Assembly (NCBI RefSeq): GCF_004115215.2
Contig: NC_041738.1
Span: 12,556,669 to 12,620,668, forward strand
Length of the DNA stretch: 64,000 nucleotides
From: Ornithorhynchus anatinus
Lineage: Eukaryota; Chordata; Mammalia; Monotremata; Ornithorhynchidae
Direction of reading: 5' to 3'
Positions 27,081 through 38,100 of this stretch are shown piece after piece. Every line of letters starts with the position of its first letter. Positions within the stretch are counted from its first letter, which is position 1. The notes under the pieces were generated by a model. It was given only the letters and a program-made list of their open reading frames with translations, was not told where the DNA came from and searched no databases. The translations under genes and the position numbers were made by a program.

Positions 27081-27209
27081 AGGAGGAGCCGCCCCCGCCG
27101 GAGGGACCGGGACGGCGGCGGCGGCCCCCGGGGCGGCTGGCGGAGGCGGAGGCGGAGGAGGAGGCGGCGGCGGAGGAGGCGGCGGGGCTCCGGTGCAGTT
27201 GGCCGCCAT
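16412..27209 (-). CDS. PIP4K2B: Phosphatidylinositol 5-phosphate 4-kinase type-2 beta, complete, 10 coding exons
   Basis: Lipid kinase converting PI5P to PI(4,5)P2, found in nucleus and cytosol. Exons in transcript order: 27209-26925, 22412-22315, 21665-21569, 19956-19804, 19481-19335, 18460-18422, 18043-17930, 17478-17214, 17025-16922, 16492-16412. All are GT-AG with matching phase and sum to 1383 nt, giving 460 residues plus TAA. Visible motifs: ATP-site lysine in RRFVVKAV (K192), the GTP-sensing TRNVF loop (from T243), DLKGSTV, catalytic [14 protein letters not shown] (D320), the metal-binding IID (D413) and the activation loop before the C-terminal end MSNILT. The human protein is 416 residues as I recall; the difference is about 42 extra Pro/Ala residues in exon 1 plus 2 in the acidic linker of exon 8. 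The start MAANCTGAP aligns with human MSSNCTSTT; upstream in-frame codons are GTG, not ATG. Confidence 0.97.
17598..17732 (+). mobile_element. LINE-2 3' tail in PIP4K2B intron 7
   Basis: GGACTCTCCCGAGCGCTTAG to CGATAAATACCATCGAGTGA; antisense to the gene. Confidence 0.82.
19078..19212 (-). mobile_element. Mon-1 SINE, truncated, in PIP4K2B intron 5
   Basis: Tail and body to GGTTCACAGTCTTAATC; the tRNA part is missing. Confidence 0.82.
20994..21235 (-). mobile_element. Mon-1 SINE in PIP4K2B intron 3
   Basis: Antisense in the window (sense to the gene), with many C/G-biased changes from the consensus. Confidence 0.82.
22268..22287. repeat. Poly-G run in PIP4K2B intron 1
   Basis: About 18 consecutive G on the plus strand (C-tract in the transcript) within 30 bp of the exon 2 donor at 22314. 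Homopolymer length is likely to be uncertain in assemblies. Confidence 0.85.
22640..24235. mobile_element. Mon-1 cluster in PIP4K2B intron 1
   Basis: Sense Mon-1 copies at 22640-22940, 23240-23481, 23787-23978 and 23979-24235 (the last two head to tail), plus an antisense LINE-2 tail at 23108-23210. All are antisense to the host gene and GC-biased. Confidence 0.83.
25363..25490 (+). mobile_element. Diverged LINE-2 3' tail
   Basis: TAAGCTCCCTGCGGGCAGAG through GCTCTCCCGAGCGTTCGGCG; recognisable but heavily GC-shifted. Confidence 0.6.
25560..26040. repeat. Purine-rich minisatellite in PIP4K2B intron 1
   Basis: About 480 bp of G/A-only-like sequence with a recurring GGCGGGAGGAGGGCAAAAGA unit (25680-25800 clearest). 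The open frames through it are composition artefacts. Confidence 0.85.
26440..26910. repeat. G-rich minisatellite in PIP4K2B intron 1
   Basis: Repeats of an AATAGAGGAGGGGGCGTGCA-type unit, about 30-40 bp, at least ten times, ending 15 bp before the exon 1 donor on the other side. A (GGA)n run lies nearby at 26189-26216. Confidence 0.85.
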
Positions 27210-27890
27210 GCCCACGGGCGCCGCCGCAGCCACGGCCACGGCCACAGCGCGCCAGCCGCCGGACGGCGGGACCCGGGCTTCCCCCCCCCCCCGCGCCCCG
27301 TGGTTCCGCCCGCACCGTTACCTCCGCCCCCCCCCCGCCCGCCGGCCCGTGGTTCCGGCCGCCCCGCCTCCTCTCCCCCGCCCCCCCCCCCCGCCGGGTG
27401 GGTGGTACGGCCCGGCGACCGCCCCTCCTCCTCCTCCTCCCCCCCCGCCCCCCCCCGCTCCTGGGAGGAGAGGCCGAGGGGGACGCCACGGGGGCGGAGC
27501 CACCCACCGCCGCCGCCGGGAAGGAAGGAGGCGAAGGAGGGAGGAGACAAGGGGGCCCGAAGCGCCCCCTCCCCCCCCACCCCTTGGCGCCCCAAGATGG
27601 CGGCCATGGCCGCGGCGCCGAGGGAGAGGGGAGGGCGGGACGTACCATCTGCCCCCCCGGGAGGGGGGGAGGCTGGGGCGGAAGGCCGAGGGGACGCCCC
27701 CCTCGCCCCGGCGGCGCGTGGACCGCTCCACACCCCTGGACGTGGGGCGCGGCGGGCCACGCCCCCCGGCGCTCCTGGCCAATGAGCGCCCGGGGCCCGC
27801 GGCCCCGGACCAATGAAGGCCCGGGACCCGCGGCCCCGGACCAATGAGCGCCCGGGACGCGCGCCCTGCCTTTTATCAATGGGCTCGGCC
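27210..27890 (-). promoter_or_regulatory. PIP4K2B promoter and 5'UTR, CpG-rich, three CCAAT boxes 31 bp apart
   Basis: Extremely GC/CpG-rich sequence upstream of the PIP4K2B start. CCAAT pentamers on the plus strand start at 27779, 27810 and 27841, embedded in a 31-bp direct repeat (GCGGCCCCGGACCAATGA core). From PIP4K2B they read ATTGG. The transcription start is not fixed by sequence. Confidence 0.65.
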
Positions 27891-27910
27891 CTCCCCGCCC
27901 CCTCCAGGGG

Positions 27911-29344
27911 CCCATTCATTCATTCACTCACTCATTCATTCATTCACTCATTCGTATTTACTGAGCGCTCACTATATGCCGAGCACTGGCCCAGGCGGGG
28001 AGGCGGGGGGGCGGGGGGGGGGGGAGTCGCCGGCTGCTGAAAACCCGCACTGCACGGAGGGGCGCCCTCTTCTTCATTCTAATAAGAATAATGTTGGCAT
28101 TTTTAAGCGCTTACTACGTGTCAAGCACCGTTCTAAGAGCTGGGGCAGATACCGGATAATTAAGTTGTCGTGTCCCCCCACCCCCCCCACCCCGTGGGAC
28201 TCACAGTCTTCATCCCCCATTTTACAGATGAGGGCACAGGGAAGGGAAGGGACTGGCCCAAAGTCACCTAGCTGATAAGTGGCAGAGGCGGGATCAGAAC
28301 CCACAACCTCTGACTCCCAAGCCCGGGTTCTTTCCACTGAGCTGCGCTGCTTCCCAAATGCCATCGTTATCATCCTTCAATCCTATTTACTGAGCGCTTA
28401 CTGTCCACAGAGCACTGCAACTAAGCACCCGGACGGGGAGTCAGAGATCATGGGTTCAAATCCCGGCTCTCCCACTTGTCAGCTGTGTGGCTTTGGGCAA
28501 GTCACTTCACTTCTCTGGGCCTCAGTTGACCTCAGCTGTAAAATGGGCATGAAGACTGTGAGCCCCCACGTGGGGCAACCTGATCACCTTGTATCCCTTC
28601 CCCCCCAGTGCTCTGCACACAGTAAGCGCTTAACAAAGGCCAACGTTTTTATTAATTTACATCCATTCAGTCATTCGATCGTATTTATTGAGCGCTTACC
28701 ATGTGCAGAACACTGTACTAAGCGCTTGGAATGTGCAATTCAGCAACGGATAGACGATCCCTGCCCAACAAGAGGCTCACCATCTAAAGACAAGTCCGCA
28801 ACAGATAATAGTAATAATAATGATGGTATTTGTCAAGTGCTTACTGTGCGTCAAGCACCGTTCTAAGCGCTGGGGGAGATACGAGGTAATCAGGTTGTCC
28901 CACTTGGGGCTCACAGTCAACCCCCATTTCACCGATGAGGTAACTGAGGCACAGAGAAGTGACTCGCCCAAGGTCATTCATTCATTCAATCGTACTTATG
29001 AAGCGTTTACTGTGTGCAGAGCACTGGACTAAGCGCTTGGAATGTACAGTTCGGCAACAGACAGAGACGATCTCTGCCCAACAACGGGCTCACGGCCTAA
29101 ATGGGGGAGACGGACAGCGAAACAAAAACGTGGCCAGGCGTCAATACCGTCAAAACAGATAAATAGAATCCCAGGTCACACAGCAGACAAGTGACCTAGA
29201 GTTCGGTATTCGAGGACCGCCTTAAAAAAGTCCCGTCGTTGGGGCAGGGATTGTCTCTCTGTGTTGCTAAACTGTACTTCCCCAGCGCTTAGGACAGTGC
29301 TCCGCACACAGTAAGCGCTCAATCAATACCATTGAATGAATGAA
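27911..29344. mobile_element. Mon-1 and LINE-2 cluster between PIP4K2B and CWC25
   Basis: Antisense LINE-2 tails 27911-27989 and 28663-28802, antisense Mon-1 28080-28355, sense Mon-1 28429-28655. An antisense Mon-1 (28806-29205) is split by a LINE-2 insert at 28977-29172 with AGGTCA on both sides. A sense LINE-2 tail lies at 29225-29344. Confidence 0.85.
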
Positions 29345-29795
29345 AAAGTCCCCTACCCAGAGTCTCATCAAGACTGAGGGCCAGAGAAAACTGCAGAAGG
29401 CCATCGATCGTATTACCCGGGGGCCACCTAGTCGAGATCTGGCTAGGCCACAGAGGGCAACGAGGAGAAAGAGGGGCAGGGCTGCGATCCGTTACAAAGT
29501 TCCCCCGAAGGCTGGGCTGTGTGGTTTGCTTTTTCCCTCCGGACCCACCGAGAGCCAAAGTGACCACAACGTAGGGCCGGAGCCGGGCTGCCCTGACCCG
29601 GAGGGCCCAGGCCGCGCTGTGGTTTCGCTGTCCGCCATCAGCTGCTTGTCGGGCTCCCCGCTGCGCTCGTCTACGGTGGAACGAGCTGGGAGGCGGGCCC
29701 GCCGCGGACCTTGGCGTGGGGCTCCCGCTTCTCTGAGCAGCGTTCTTTCCCCTGGACTGTCACTGCCTTTCTCCAGTCCATCCCCTCCCGAAAAA
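29345..29795. other. Repeat-free GC-rich intergenic block
   Basis: No gene, SINE or LINE recognised in 450 bp. No conserved protein frame seen. Confidence 0.5.
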
Positions 29796-29799
29796 ATCA

Positions 29800-30700
29800 A
29801 TAGCATGTAACGCACGCCCACTTGCGCAGAGCTCTGTAGTAGGCGCTTGGGAGAGCACAACGGAATCGGCAGACGGAATCCCTGCCCTCGGGGAACTCGC
29901 CACCCCGTGGCTATCTATTCTGCGGCCTTTCTACGGTGTCATTCTACTCCTTGCAAACTTCCAACGGTCACCCATTCCTGCCTGCATCAAACAAAATCTC
30001 CCGACCCTGGGCCTGGGCATCAAAGCATTCGATCACCTCTCTCCCTCGACTCTCCTCCCACTCTGCCCCGGAGCATACTCTTGCGGTGTTTTCCACCTGA
30101 CTCCCCGTTCACGGTCTCCCTCCTGCCAGGAACAACCTCCTGCTTCAAACATTTCCCAGTTCTCGGAGCCCCTTCTGAAACTCTGCCCTTTCCACGCTTT
30201 CCCTGCCTCATTTTTCTTCACCCCGGACCGTAAACCCTGTCTTCCCTTCAGACCCTAAGCTCCTGGAGGGCTGGGACCCCCATGAGACCGGCACAGGCAT
30301 TTAATAATAATGATAACATGAATAACATTAATAATAGCAGCTGCGGTATTTGTCAAGCGCTTACTAAGTGCCAGGCACTGTGCTAAGCGCTGGGGGAGAC
30401 CCAAGCAAATCATAAGCCCCTACGCCCAGACCATACCCACCACATACCCCTCTTCACACCTAGGTGCTCAAAACCACCGTTGGCCCTTGGTCAAACCCTG
30501 TACTTTCCCCAGCGCTCTGTCCGATGCTCTGCACAGAAAGTGTTCAATAAATACCACCGATTGATACAATCTAAGCACTCGCTTTTCCAGATCTTCCCTC
30601 TCCACGCCTGCTCTGTCACCTCCTCCTCAGTAGGGAGCGTGTCTTCGAATTACCGTACTCTCCCGCGATCTTAATACAGTACCCTGCCCGGGGTAGACGT
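29800..30700. mobile_element. Old LINE-2 remnants and a Mon-1
   Basis: Diverged LINE-2 ORF2/3' end (about 29935-30300, CCCATTCCTGCCTGCATCAA), antisense Mon-1 30302-30413, and sense LINE-2 tails 30480-30568 and about 30640-30700. Confidence 0.65.
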
Positions 30701-31620
30701 GCCGGCGGACACGCCCGTCGTTCGCGGGACGAGGGTCTAGACACTCCCAACCCAGTAGCTGGGACCACCCGGAGAGGCTTTGGGCCTGGCTCCGCTTCCC
30801 ACTGCCGCCAATCCCCTAAAAGGGGCCGTCCGCAGCCGGCGGACGGGAGAGGAGGCCGGCGCCGCGGAAAGCCGGCTCTCCCCGGTGAACCGGCCCCGAG
30901 CCCGGCTCAGACGGGACGGTCTCGGGTCCGGCGGGCCTCGACTTCCCGTGGTTCAGATCGCCGGCCCGTGGGTCGTCGTCCTTCCCCGACACGGAAAGGG
31001 CCGGACCGTCCCCGCTGGCATCCCGGGGCGGGGATCGGACAGGACGGTGAGCTCAAAGCGGCCCGGGAGAGCAGACCCGGCGGCGCCCGACCTTCGGGAG
31101 CCCGGGACCCGCCGTTCTGACTCTCCGGGCTCCCCCGAGACCAACGGCTCCGACCCGACGGGCCGTGATTCACCACGAGGACCGCCGCGGGGCTTCCCCT
31201 CGACGACATCCGGAGACTCTCCGAGGCCCGGGGCGGCCGGACCGGGGGACGGCCCCCGAGGCGAGGGAAGGGCCGAGGCGCGGCCGTCCCAAGTCCCGGC
31301 TTCCCGGCCTGGGGAGCCGCGGATCTCGTTCGTTCGCGGTGTCTCGGACGGGTGGCTGCCAGCCGGTCGGGGCCCGCCCTCGGGGCTGCGCACGTCTATC
31401 CTGAAGGGTTGCGGCGGGGCCGAGGCGGGCTGCCCGCCCGCCCGCGGTGCCGGCCGAGCACCGGGGACCGCGGGGCCACTTTTGAACGCGGGCTTCGTCG
31501 CGGACGCGACTCCCGCGATCTAGAGGGAAGAGGAGGGGGAGGAGGAAGGCGAGTGGCTCCCGGCGCAGGGTTGGAACGTATCAGAGTCCCTCGAAGAACG
31601 GGGGCCGGTGCTGTAAAAAA
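30701..31620. other. GC/CpG-rich repeat-free block downstream of CWC25
   Basis: About 900 bp rich in CpG with no recognised repeat or exon. A long plus-strand open frame here is explained by base composition. It could be a CpG island without a known gene. Confidence 0.45.
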
Positions 31621-31640
31621 ATCCTAAGGCTTTAGAAAAA

Positions 31641-31646
31641 TTTATT
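31641..31646 (-). other. CWC25 candidate polyadenylation signal
   Basis: AATAAA on the minus strand about 510 nt downstream of the CWC25 stop, inside a short AT-rich patch in otherwise GC-rich DNA. Confidence 0.6.
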
Positions 31647-32156
31647 CCGACGTACCTCGGTACGTCTGCCCTGCCGTACGTAAAAAAGGTGGCTTTGCTC
31701 ACCTAGCCTGGGGGGGCTTGGGGAAACGCCTTCCCCCTCCCTCCGTCGTCCCCCGGGGCCTCGCCCACCTCTTTCCTCCCGTGAGCGAAGCCGGGCGGGG
31801 GAGGAGGGAGGACTCCCCGTCGGCCCGTCTGGAAAACCCCGGGGGCCCCGCGGCGGGAGGAGGCCGGGCGGCCCGGCGGGGCGTCCTCGCCCCCCGACCG
31901 CGGCCCCGGTCCCCCCCCCCCCGGGACGCCCGGCGAGCCCGGCCGGCGGCTCTCCCCGCCCGGACCTTCGCGGCCCCTCTCCGGCCGGGGCGAGAAGGTT
32001 CATTTCCAACAGCGGCGGTGGACGTGTCTTCAGAAGAAGTCATCTCAGCTCTTATAAAGAGGAATGCGGACGAGCCAGCGGCTCTTGCGGGGGGCGGGGG
32101 GGTGGGTTCGGGAAGGGAACGGACGCGGCCCCGCCCCGGGGGTCGGGCGGACTACA

Positions 32157-35100
32157 TCATCTCTTCATAAAGTTCTTCTCGAGGGCGGCCGGGGTTCTCT
32201 GGATGGAGTGGACGTTGCGCTTGAGGCGGTCCTCCAACGAAGACGTGGCAGTGCTCTCCAGCTTCAGGCGCCTGGCGGGGGGGAGGACGGGGAAACCCCT
32301 TACCCTCGGCTGTATTCAGGGCACTCGATCGATCCCCTCGGCCCCTCCTACCTCACCTCTCTGCTCTCCCACTACAACCGGCCCTCTCGCTTCGCTCCTC
32401 CAGTGCCAACCTTCTCCCCGGGCCTCCACCTCGTCCAGCCCGCCCTCCCTCCTTCACCTCCGACGGACGATCGCTCTCCCCCCCTCCTCCAAGTCTTATT
32501 GAAGGCCCATCTCCTCCGGGAGGCCTTCCCCGACTACACCCTCGTTTCCCCTTCTCCCACTCCCTTCTGTGTCCCCCTTGCACTTGAATTTGCACCCTTT
32601 AGTCACCCCTCCCGCCCTCTCGCGCTCAGGTGCGCGGCCGCAACTCAGAGTAATGTCCGCCTCCCCCTCTAGACTGTCGGCTCGCTGCGGTACGGGAACG
32701 CGTCTATCAACTCTATTATATTCTCCCAAGTGCTCAGTACAGCACTGTTTCAAGTGCCGTTCTAAGCGCTGAGGTAGATACGAGATAACTGGGTTGGACT
32801 AAGTCTTCATCCCCATTTAACGGCCGAGGGAACTGAGGCCCAGAGAAGCGAGGCGACTCGCCCGAGGTCACAGGGCAGACAAGTGGCGGAGCCGGGATTA
32901 GAACACAGGTCCTCCCGGCTCCCGGGCCCGTGCTCTATCCACTAGGCCACGCCGCCTCTCCGACCGGGTCACTAAGTCGCCTCGCTTCCCTCTGCCTCAG
33001 TTCCCTCATGTGGAAAACGGAGGTGAAGACGGTGAGTCCCGTGGGGGACCTGGACTGTGTCCGACCCGATTAGGCGGTCTCTATCCCAGCGCTTAGAACG
33101 GCGCTTGACCCGTAGTAAGCGCTTCGCAAATCCCATTAAAGAAAGAGCGGCTTGGGCGCCGGGGCGGCCTGATGCCATCCCGAAGGCAGAGTCAACCTCC
33201 CCGGGGGGAAGGCCGTGCTGGGGGCCGACAGAGGCTCTATGGATTCCCGCCCCACCCCGCCCCGCCGCCACTGCAGGGGCCTGGACGGACGCCAGGCTCG
33301 GCCCGGAGCCGGACAGCGAGTGGCCGGCCCCTCCAGCTTCCACGCGACGTCGGCCTGCCGGGATGCACGTACACGCACATATAATCTTCCCCTTGCCAAC
33401 CCGCCAGGCCACAAACATATATATGCACACACGCTATCCTCCCGCCTGCCAGGACACCCCCGCAATCTTCCACAGTGCAATCCACCAGGACATATACATC
33501 CCCCCCCCCAATCTTCCAACTCACTGGGACGTGCACGGACGGACACACACAGTGCTCTGCACACAGTAAGCGCTCAATAAATACTAGAATGAATGAATCT
33601 TCCAGTTATCATCTTCTTCCAGATGAACCCAGTGCCATCTCTGTGGCAACCCACTGGGGTGGGCAGACACACACACACACCCCCTCCCCCCACCAGCGTG
33701 GCTCCCCAAATCCAAGTGGCCTCTCGGAAACGGTCCCCGTAACAGCCCGGAGGGTCACGGCCGGGATCAGAGAGGCCACTGCGCCTCATTCCTTTATGAA
33801 CGATCATGTTGGTATTTGGTAAGCGTTTACTCGGGGCCAGGCACCGTACTGAGCGCCAAAGTGGATACAAGCAAATCGGGCTGGACCCAGTCCCTGTCCC
33901 AGGTGGGGCTCACCGTCTCAGTCCCCATTTTCCAGATGAGGGAACTGAGGCACAGAGAAGTGAAGTGACGCGGCCGAGGTCACCCCGCAGACACGCGGCG
34001 GAGCCGAGATTAGAACCCATGACCAGTTAGACTCCCAGGCCCGGGCTCTCTCCACTACGCCCTGCTCCTTCTCGACTTCTGCTACTATTTACCAGTTGTG
34101 TTTATTGAGCGCTTACTGGGCGCAGAGCACTGTTCTAAGTGCTTGGGAGAGGGCGACACGACAACGGCACGGACGCGCTCCCCGCCGCCGCCGACTTTAC
34201 GGCCTCGAGTACTATTACCGTCACCGCTTGCGGCGGAGTCCACACCTCCCCAGTTACAGCCGCTCACCCTCCCTCAGAGGGCCACGTCCAGCACGGCTGC
34301 GAAGACCGCCGGGTTGTCCGCGCTGGCCCCCGGGGAGCTCAAGCGGTTTTCCCTCCCACCTCTTCTACCCCCGGGACTGAGGTTCCCTCCTCCTCTGCCC
34401 GCTCCACCCCGGCTGGCCCGCGTCCCCCCGACCCCTCCGGGGGAGAGGGTCCCCGAGCGGACCCCGGGCCCCCCGCCGCCGGCCGGCCACTCACTGGATG
34501 AACTTCCCGTCCCGCGAGTCCAGCTTCTCCAGCTTCCGCTCCCGCTCGTCCTCCTTCTCGTGCTTCTTGAGGCTGCTGAGACGCTCTTCTTCCCTCCGCT
34601 TGGCGTCGTCCATCATCTCCTGCCGCTTCCGCTCCAGCTCCTCGGCCGAGAGCTTTCTGGGGGCGGAGAGGCGGCCCCGCGGGCTCCGTCAGGCCCCGCC
34701 GGGGAAAGGGACCGCCCCGAGCCGGACCCCCTCGCCCTTCCCGCCGGCCTCCCGGCCCGAGCCGGGGCCTAGAATGGCGCTTGGCACGTAGTAAGCGCTT
34801 AACGAACACCAGGATGATTATTTGAGCGGCGGAGCGAACAGAGAGCCGGGAGACCCAACCTGGTTTGAGGCCGCCGGCCTGCAGAGAGACCTCAGGCCCC
34901 TTAATTAATACTAATGACACTGATAATAACAGTGCTTGTTCAACACTTACTATGTGGCAAGCACTGCTCTCGGCGCTGGGGGAGATCCGAGGTAATCAGG
35001 TTGGACACAGTCCCTAGCCCACGTGTGACTCACAGTCTTAATCCCCATTTGACAGAGGGGGGGGAACTGAGGCCCGGGGAAGTGACAAGCCCAAGGTGAC

Positions 35101-38100
35101 CCGGCAGGCAAGTGGCGGAACCGGGACTAGAACCCAGGTCCTGCTGACTCCCGGGCCCGTGCTCTACCCACTAGGCCGCGCTGCTTCTCTACCTCTCCGG
35201 GCCCCAGCTCCGATCTCTGTAAAATGGGGAGGGGGAGGAGACGACTGCCGTGAAAGCGCCTCGCAGTCGAACCGGAAGCCAAGGGCCTGGAGCGTCTCGA
35301 CCGGCCCGGCCCCGTCCCAGTTCCCCGGTGGCCGAGGGAACCCAGGATCGCCGCCGCCCGCGTCTCACGGGGAAAAGCTCCCCCAAAACAATAGTGGCTA
35401 CAGTGCCTTTCTCCCCACAGCGCTTTCCCGACTCTCCCGGCCCGGCCTCGGGACCCCTCGACCCTCGGTGGGGTGGCGGGCTGGGCTCTCGCCCCTCGCT
35501 CCCATCATACCCAGAGACGAGGGGGCGGCGGCCCTCTCCTGGGCCCGGCCTTCCCGACTGCGGGGACCCACCTGGTGTAGCCCGAGGCGTGCCGCCGGGT
35601 GTACCCTTCCTTCTTCGGCGGGGGGCTCTTCCCCCGGTCCTTGTCCTTCCTGTCTCCCTTGGAGCCGTGCCTGAGAGCCGGGAGGAGGCCTCTTGGGTGG
35701 GGCCCCGGCCCCGGCCCCGGCCCCGGCCCCGGCCCCGGCCCCGGCCCCGGGCCCGGCCGCCGCCCCCTCGCTCCCCGCCCTCCTCCCGCCGTCCCTCCGC
35801 GGACCTCCCCCGGCCGGCTCACTCACGGCCTGCTGGGCCCGGGGGAGCGGGGCTGCCGGCTCCGGGACTCGCCTTCCCCCGTCCCCTTCCGGGGGGACCG
35901 GGATACGCTCCGGGACCTGTCCCCGGGCCTGGGGGCGCCGCTCTTCCGCTCCGCCGTCGGGGAGCCCTCCGGCCTCCGGCCGCGCTGCTCGGGATCCCTG
36001 ACCTAGACGGCGGGGCCAGACGAAGGGGGGCGGGCCGCTGAGGACCAAGCCCGGGAGATAGCAGAATGCCTGGGGGTGGGGGGGTGAGGAGGGTCCGCGG
36101 GGGTCCACCGCCACGACCCAGGCCATCGGCCCGTCCGTCCGTTCTCCCCCGCCGGGGAGCGGCCGCAGCAGAGGCCGGCCTGGAGGAGGCGGCGGGGAAC
36201 TCGGCCCCGGAGCTCTGCGTCTGCGGTTGGGGCACCCAGAACCCTAGAATCCAAGATCCCCGTGATTTCTACTAATGTCTGCCTCCACGTCTGGACCGTG
36301 AGCTCATTGTGGGCAGGGAACGGGGTCTACCAACCCTGTTATGCTATACCGTACTCTCCCAAGTGCTTAGTACAGTGCTCTGCACAAAGTAGGTATTCAA
36401 TAAATACCACCGATGGAGCTGGGTGAAGCTCAAGAGGTCCTCTGGGCCAGCCCTCCATCACCCCACCCCTGACGCCACCCAGGACGTACCCATCTCCAAT
36501 TAATTAACGGCATTTATTGAGCGCTTAACCGTGAGCGGACGCCGGGCTAAACGCTTGGGAGAGTACACGGTCCCTGCCCGTGACCTTAGAGTCTAAAGAG
36601 GAGGGGCAGACATTAATACAAATAAATTACGGACCCGTACAGCCTCTAGACTGTAAGCTCTTCCACTAGACTGTAACCTCGTTGTGGGCGGGAAACGTGT
36701 CTATTTATTGTTATGTTGTACTCTCCCGACCGCTTAGTACAGTGCCCTGCACACGGTAAGCGCTCAGTAAATACGACCGACAGGCTGATAGGTACCTAAG
36801 CGCCGTGGGGCTGAGCTCGGGGCCGAGTGAGGCAGGTGGCATGCGACCCACCCCCGGGGCCTCTCTCCTTCCATCCCACCCTGGCCTCCGGCTGCAACCA
36901 GGATCCGACTCCCCGGGTTCAGCCCCTGGCAGACAAGGGCAGGGCCGCTTTGGCTCCTCTCCCGCGGGCCCGGACCCCGCCCCGAGGGTCCTTACCTGCA
37001 GGCCGTAGCCCGGGACCCTGGACAGGGCTGGGGGAGAGCCGGCGACCTTCCTCGACACCCTGGAGGGGGACAGAGACCCCGAGTCGTCGGGGGAAGGAGG
37101 CAGAATCAGGGAGCCCGAGGGCCTTGTCCCTTTCCCGCGGGGGGTGAGGAGGAGGAACGACCCCAGCCCCGTCAGCCGGGCGGGACGGCCTGCCGGGCCG
37201 TCCCCTGCTGCTCACCGTCTCCGGCTCCTCTCGCCCTCGCTGGCCGAGGCCTCGCTGCTGGAGCTGCGGTGCTTGTGCTTCTTGTGTTTCTTTTTCTTCT
37301 CCTTCTTCCTCTTCTTCTCCTTCTTTTCCAGGCTCAGCTGCAGCTGGGATGGGCACAGCACCCGACCGGTCTACCCCACCCCTGGCCCCCGCCTTCCCCC
37401 ACCTGCTCCGAGCTCGCCAATTTGGGCTCGACGCCAGAGAGGAAGAAGCACGTTTCGTCACGCCACACCCCCTCGCCCCTCTCCCCGAGACCTCCTCCTC
37501 TGACGGCCCCCCGTTTCCTGATCTCCCTGGGCCGGCTATTTTAGGGAGCGCTCACCAATGCTTTGATTTTCTTCATTTTCACGGGGTTATTTAAAACTTC
37601 TCTCTTTTTCTCCTCCTCTCTCTTCCTAAAGTAGTAGTAAGAAGGGAATTAAAAAAAAAAAAATCCAACTCTCAACTCGGTACTCCGAGCACCCAGACTG
37701 CTGTAAACTCACTGTGGGCAGGAATGTGTCTGGTTATTGTTCTGTTGGACTCTCCCGAGTGCTTAGTACAGTGCTGTGCCCACAGTAAGCTCTCAAAACG
37801 ACAACGAATGAATGGATATAGCGGCCCAGTCTCGGGGCTCTGCCCACTCCGGTGGGGTAGCCCCACCTCGTAGGCGCCCGATCCAATGCCCTGCACCTTG
37901 ATAAGCAAACACCCTGTGCCTGGCCCAGCGCACAGGTTTCCTCTAAACCCTCAGTCCACACCGCAGCTTTTATTACCCACGGAAATTGCTGATTTTATAT
38001 TCTCTCTGAGGTTGGCCCCGAGCAAGATCTCAACAAATACCCCATCGATCGTAATTCTACTGACGGCATTTATCGTGTGCTGGGCATCCAGGATTCTGAC

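Noticed and set aside
24881-27915. Several 200-390 residue open frames
   Set aside because: They come from purine-rich minisatellites and the CpG-rich promoter of PIP4K2B, apart from the true exon 1.
30780-31523. A 247-residue plus-strand open frame between PIP4K2B and CWC25
   Set aside because: CpG-rich DNA without conserved motif, splice context or homologue that I recognise.
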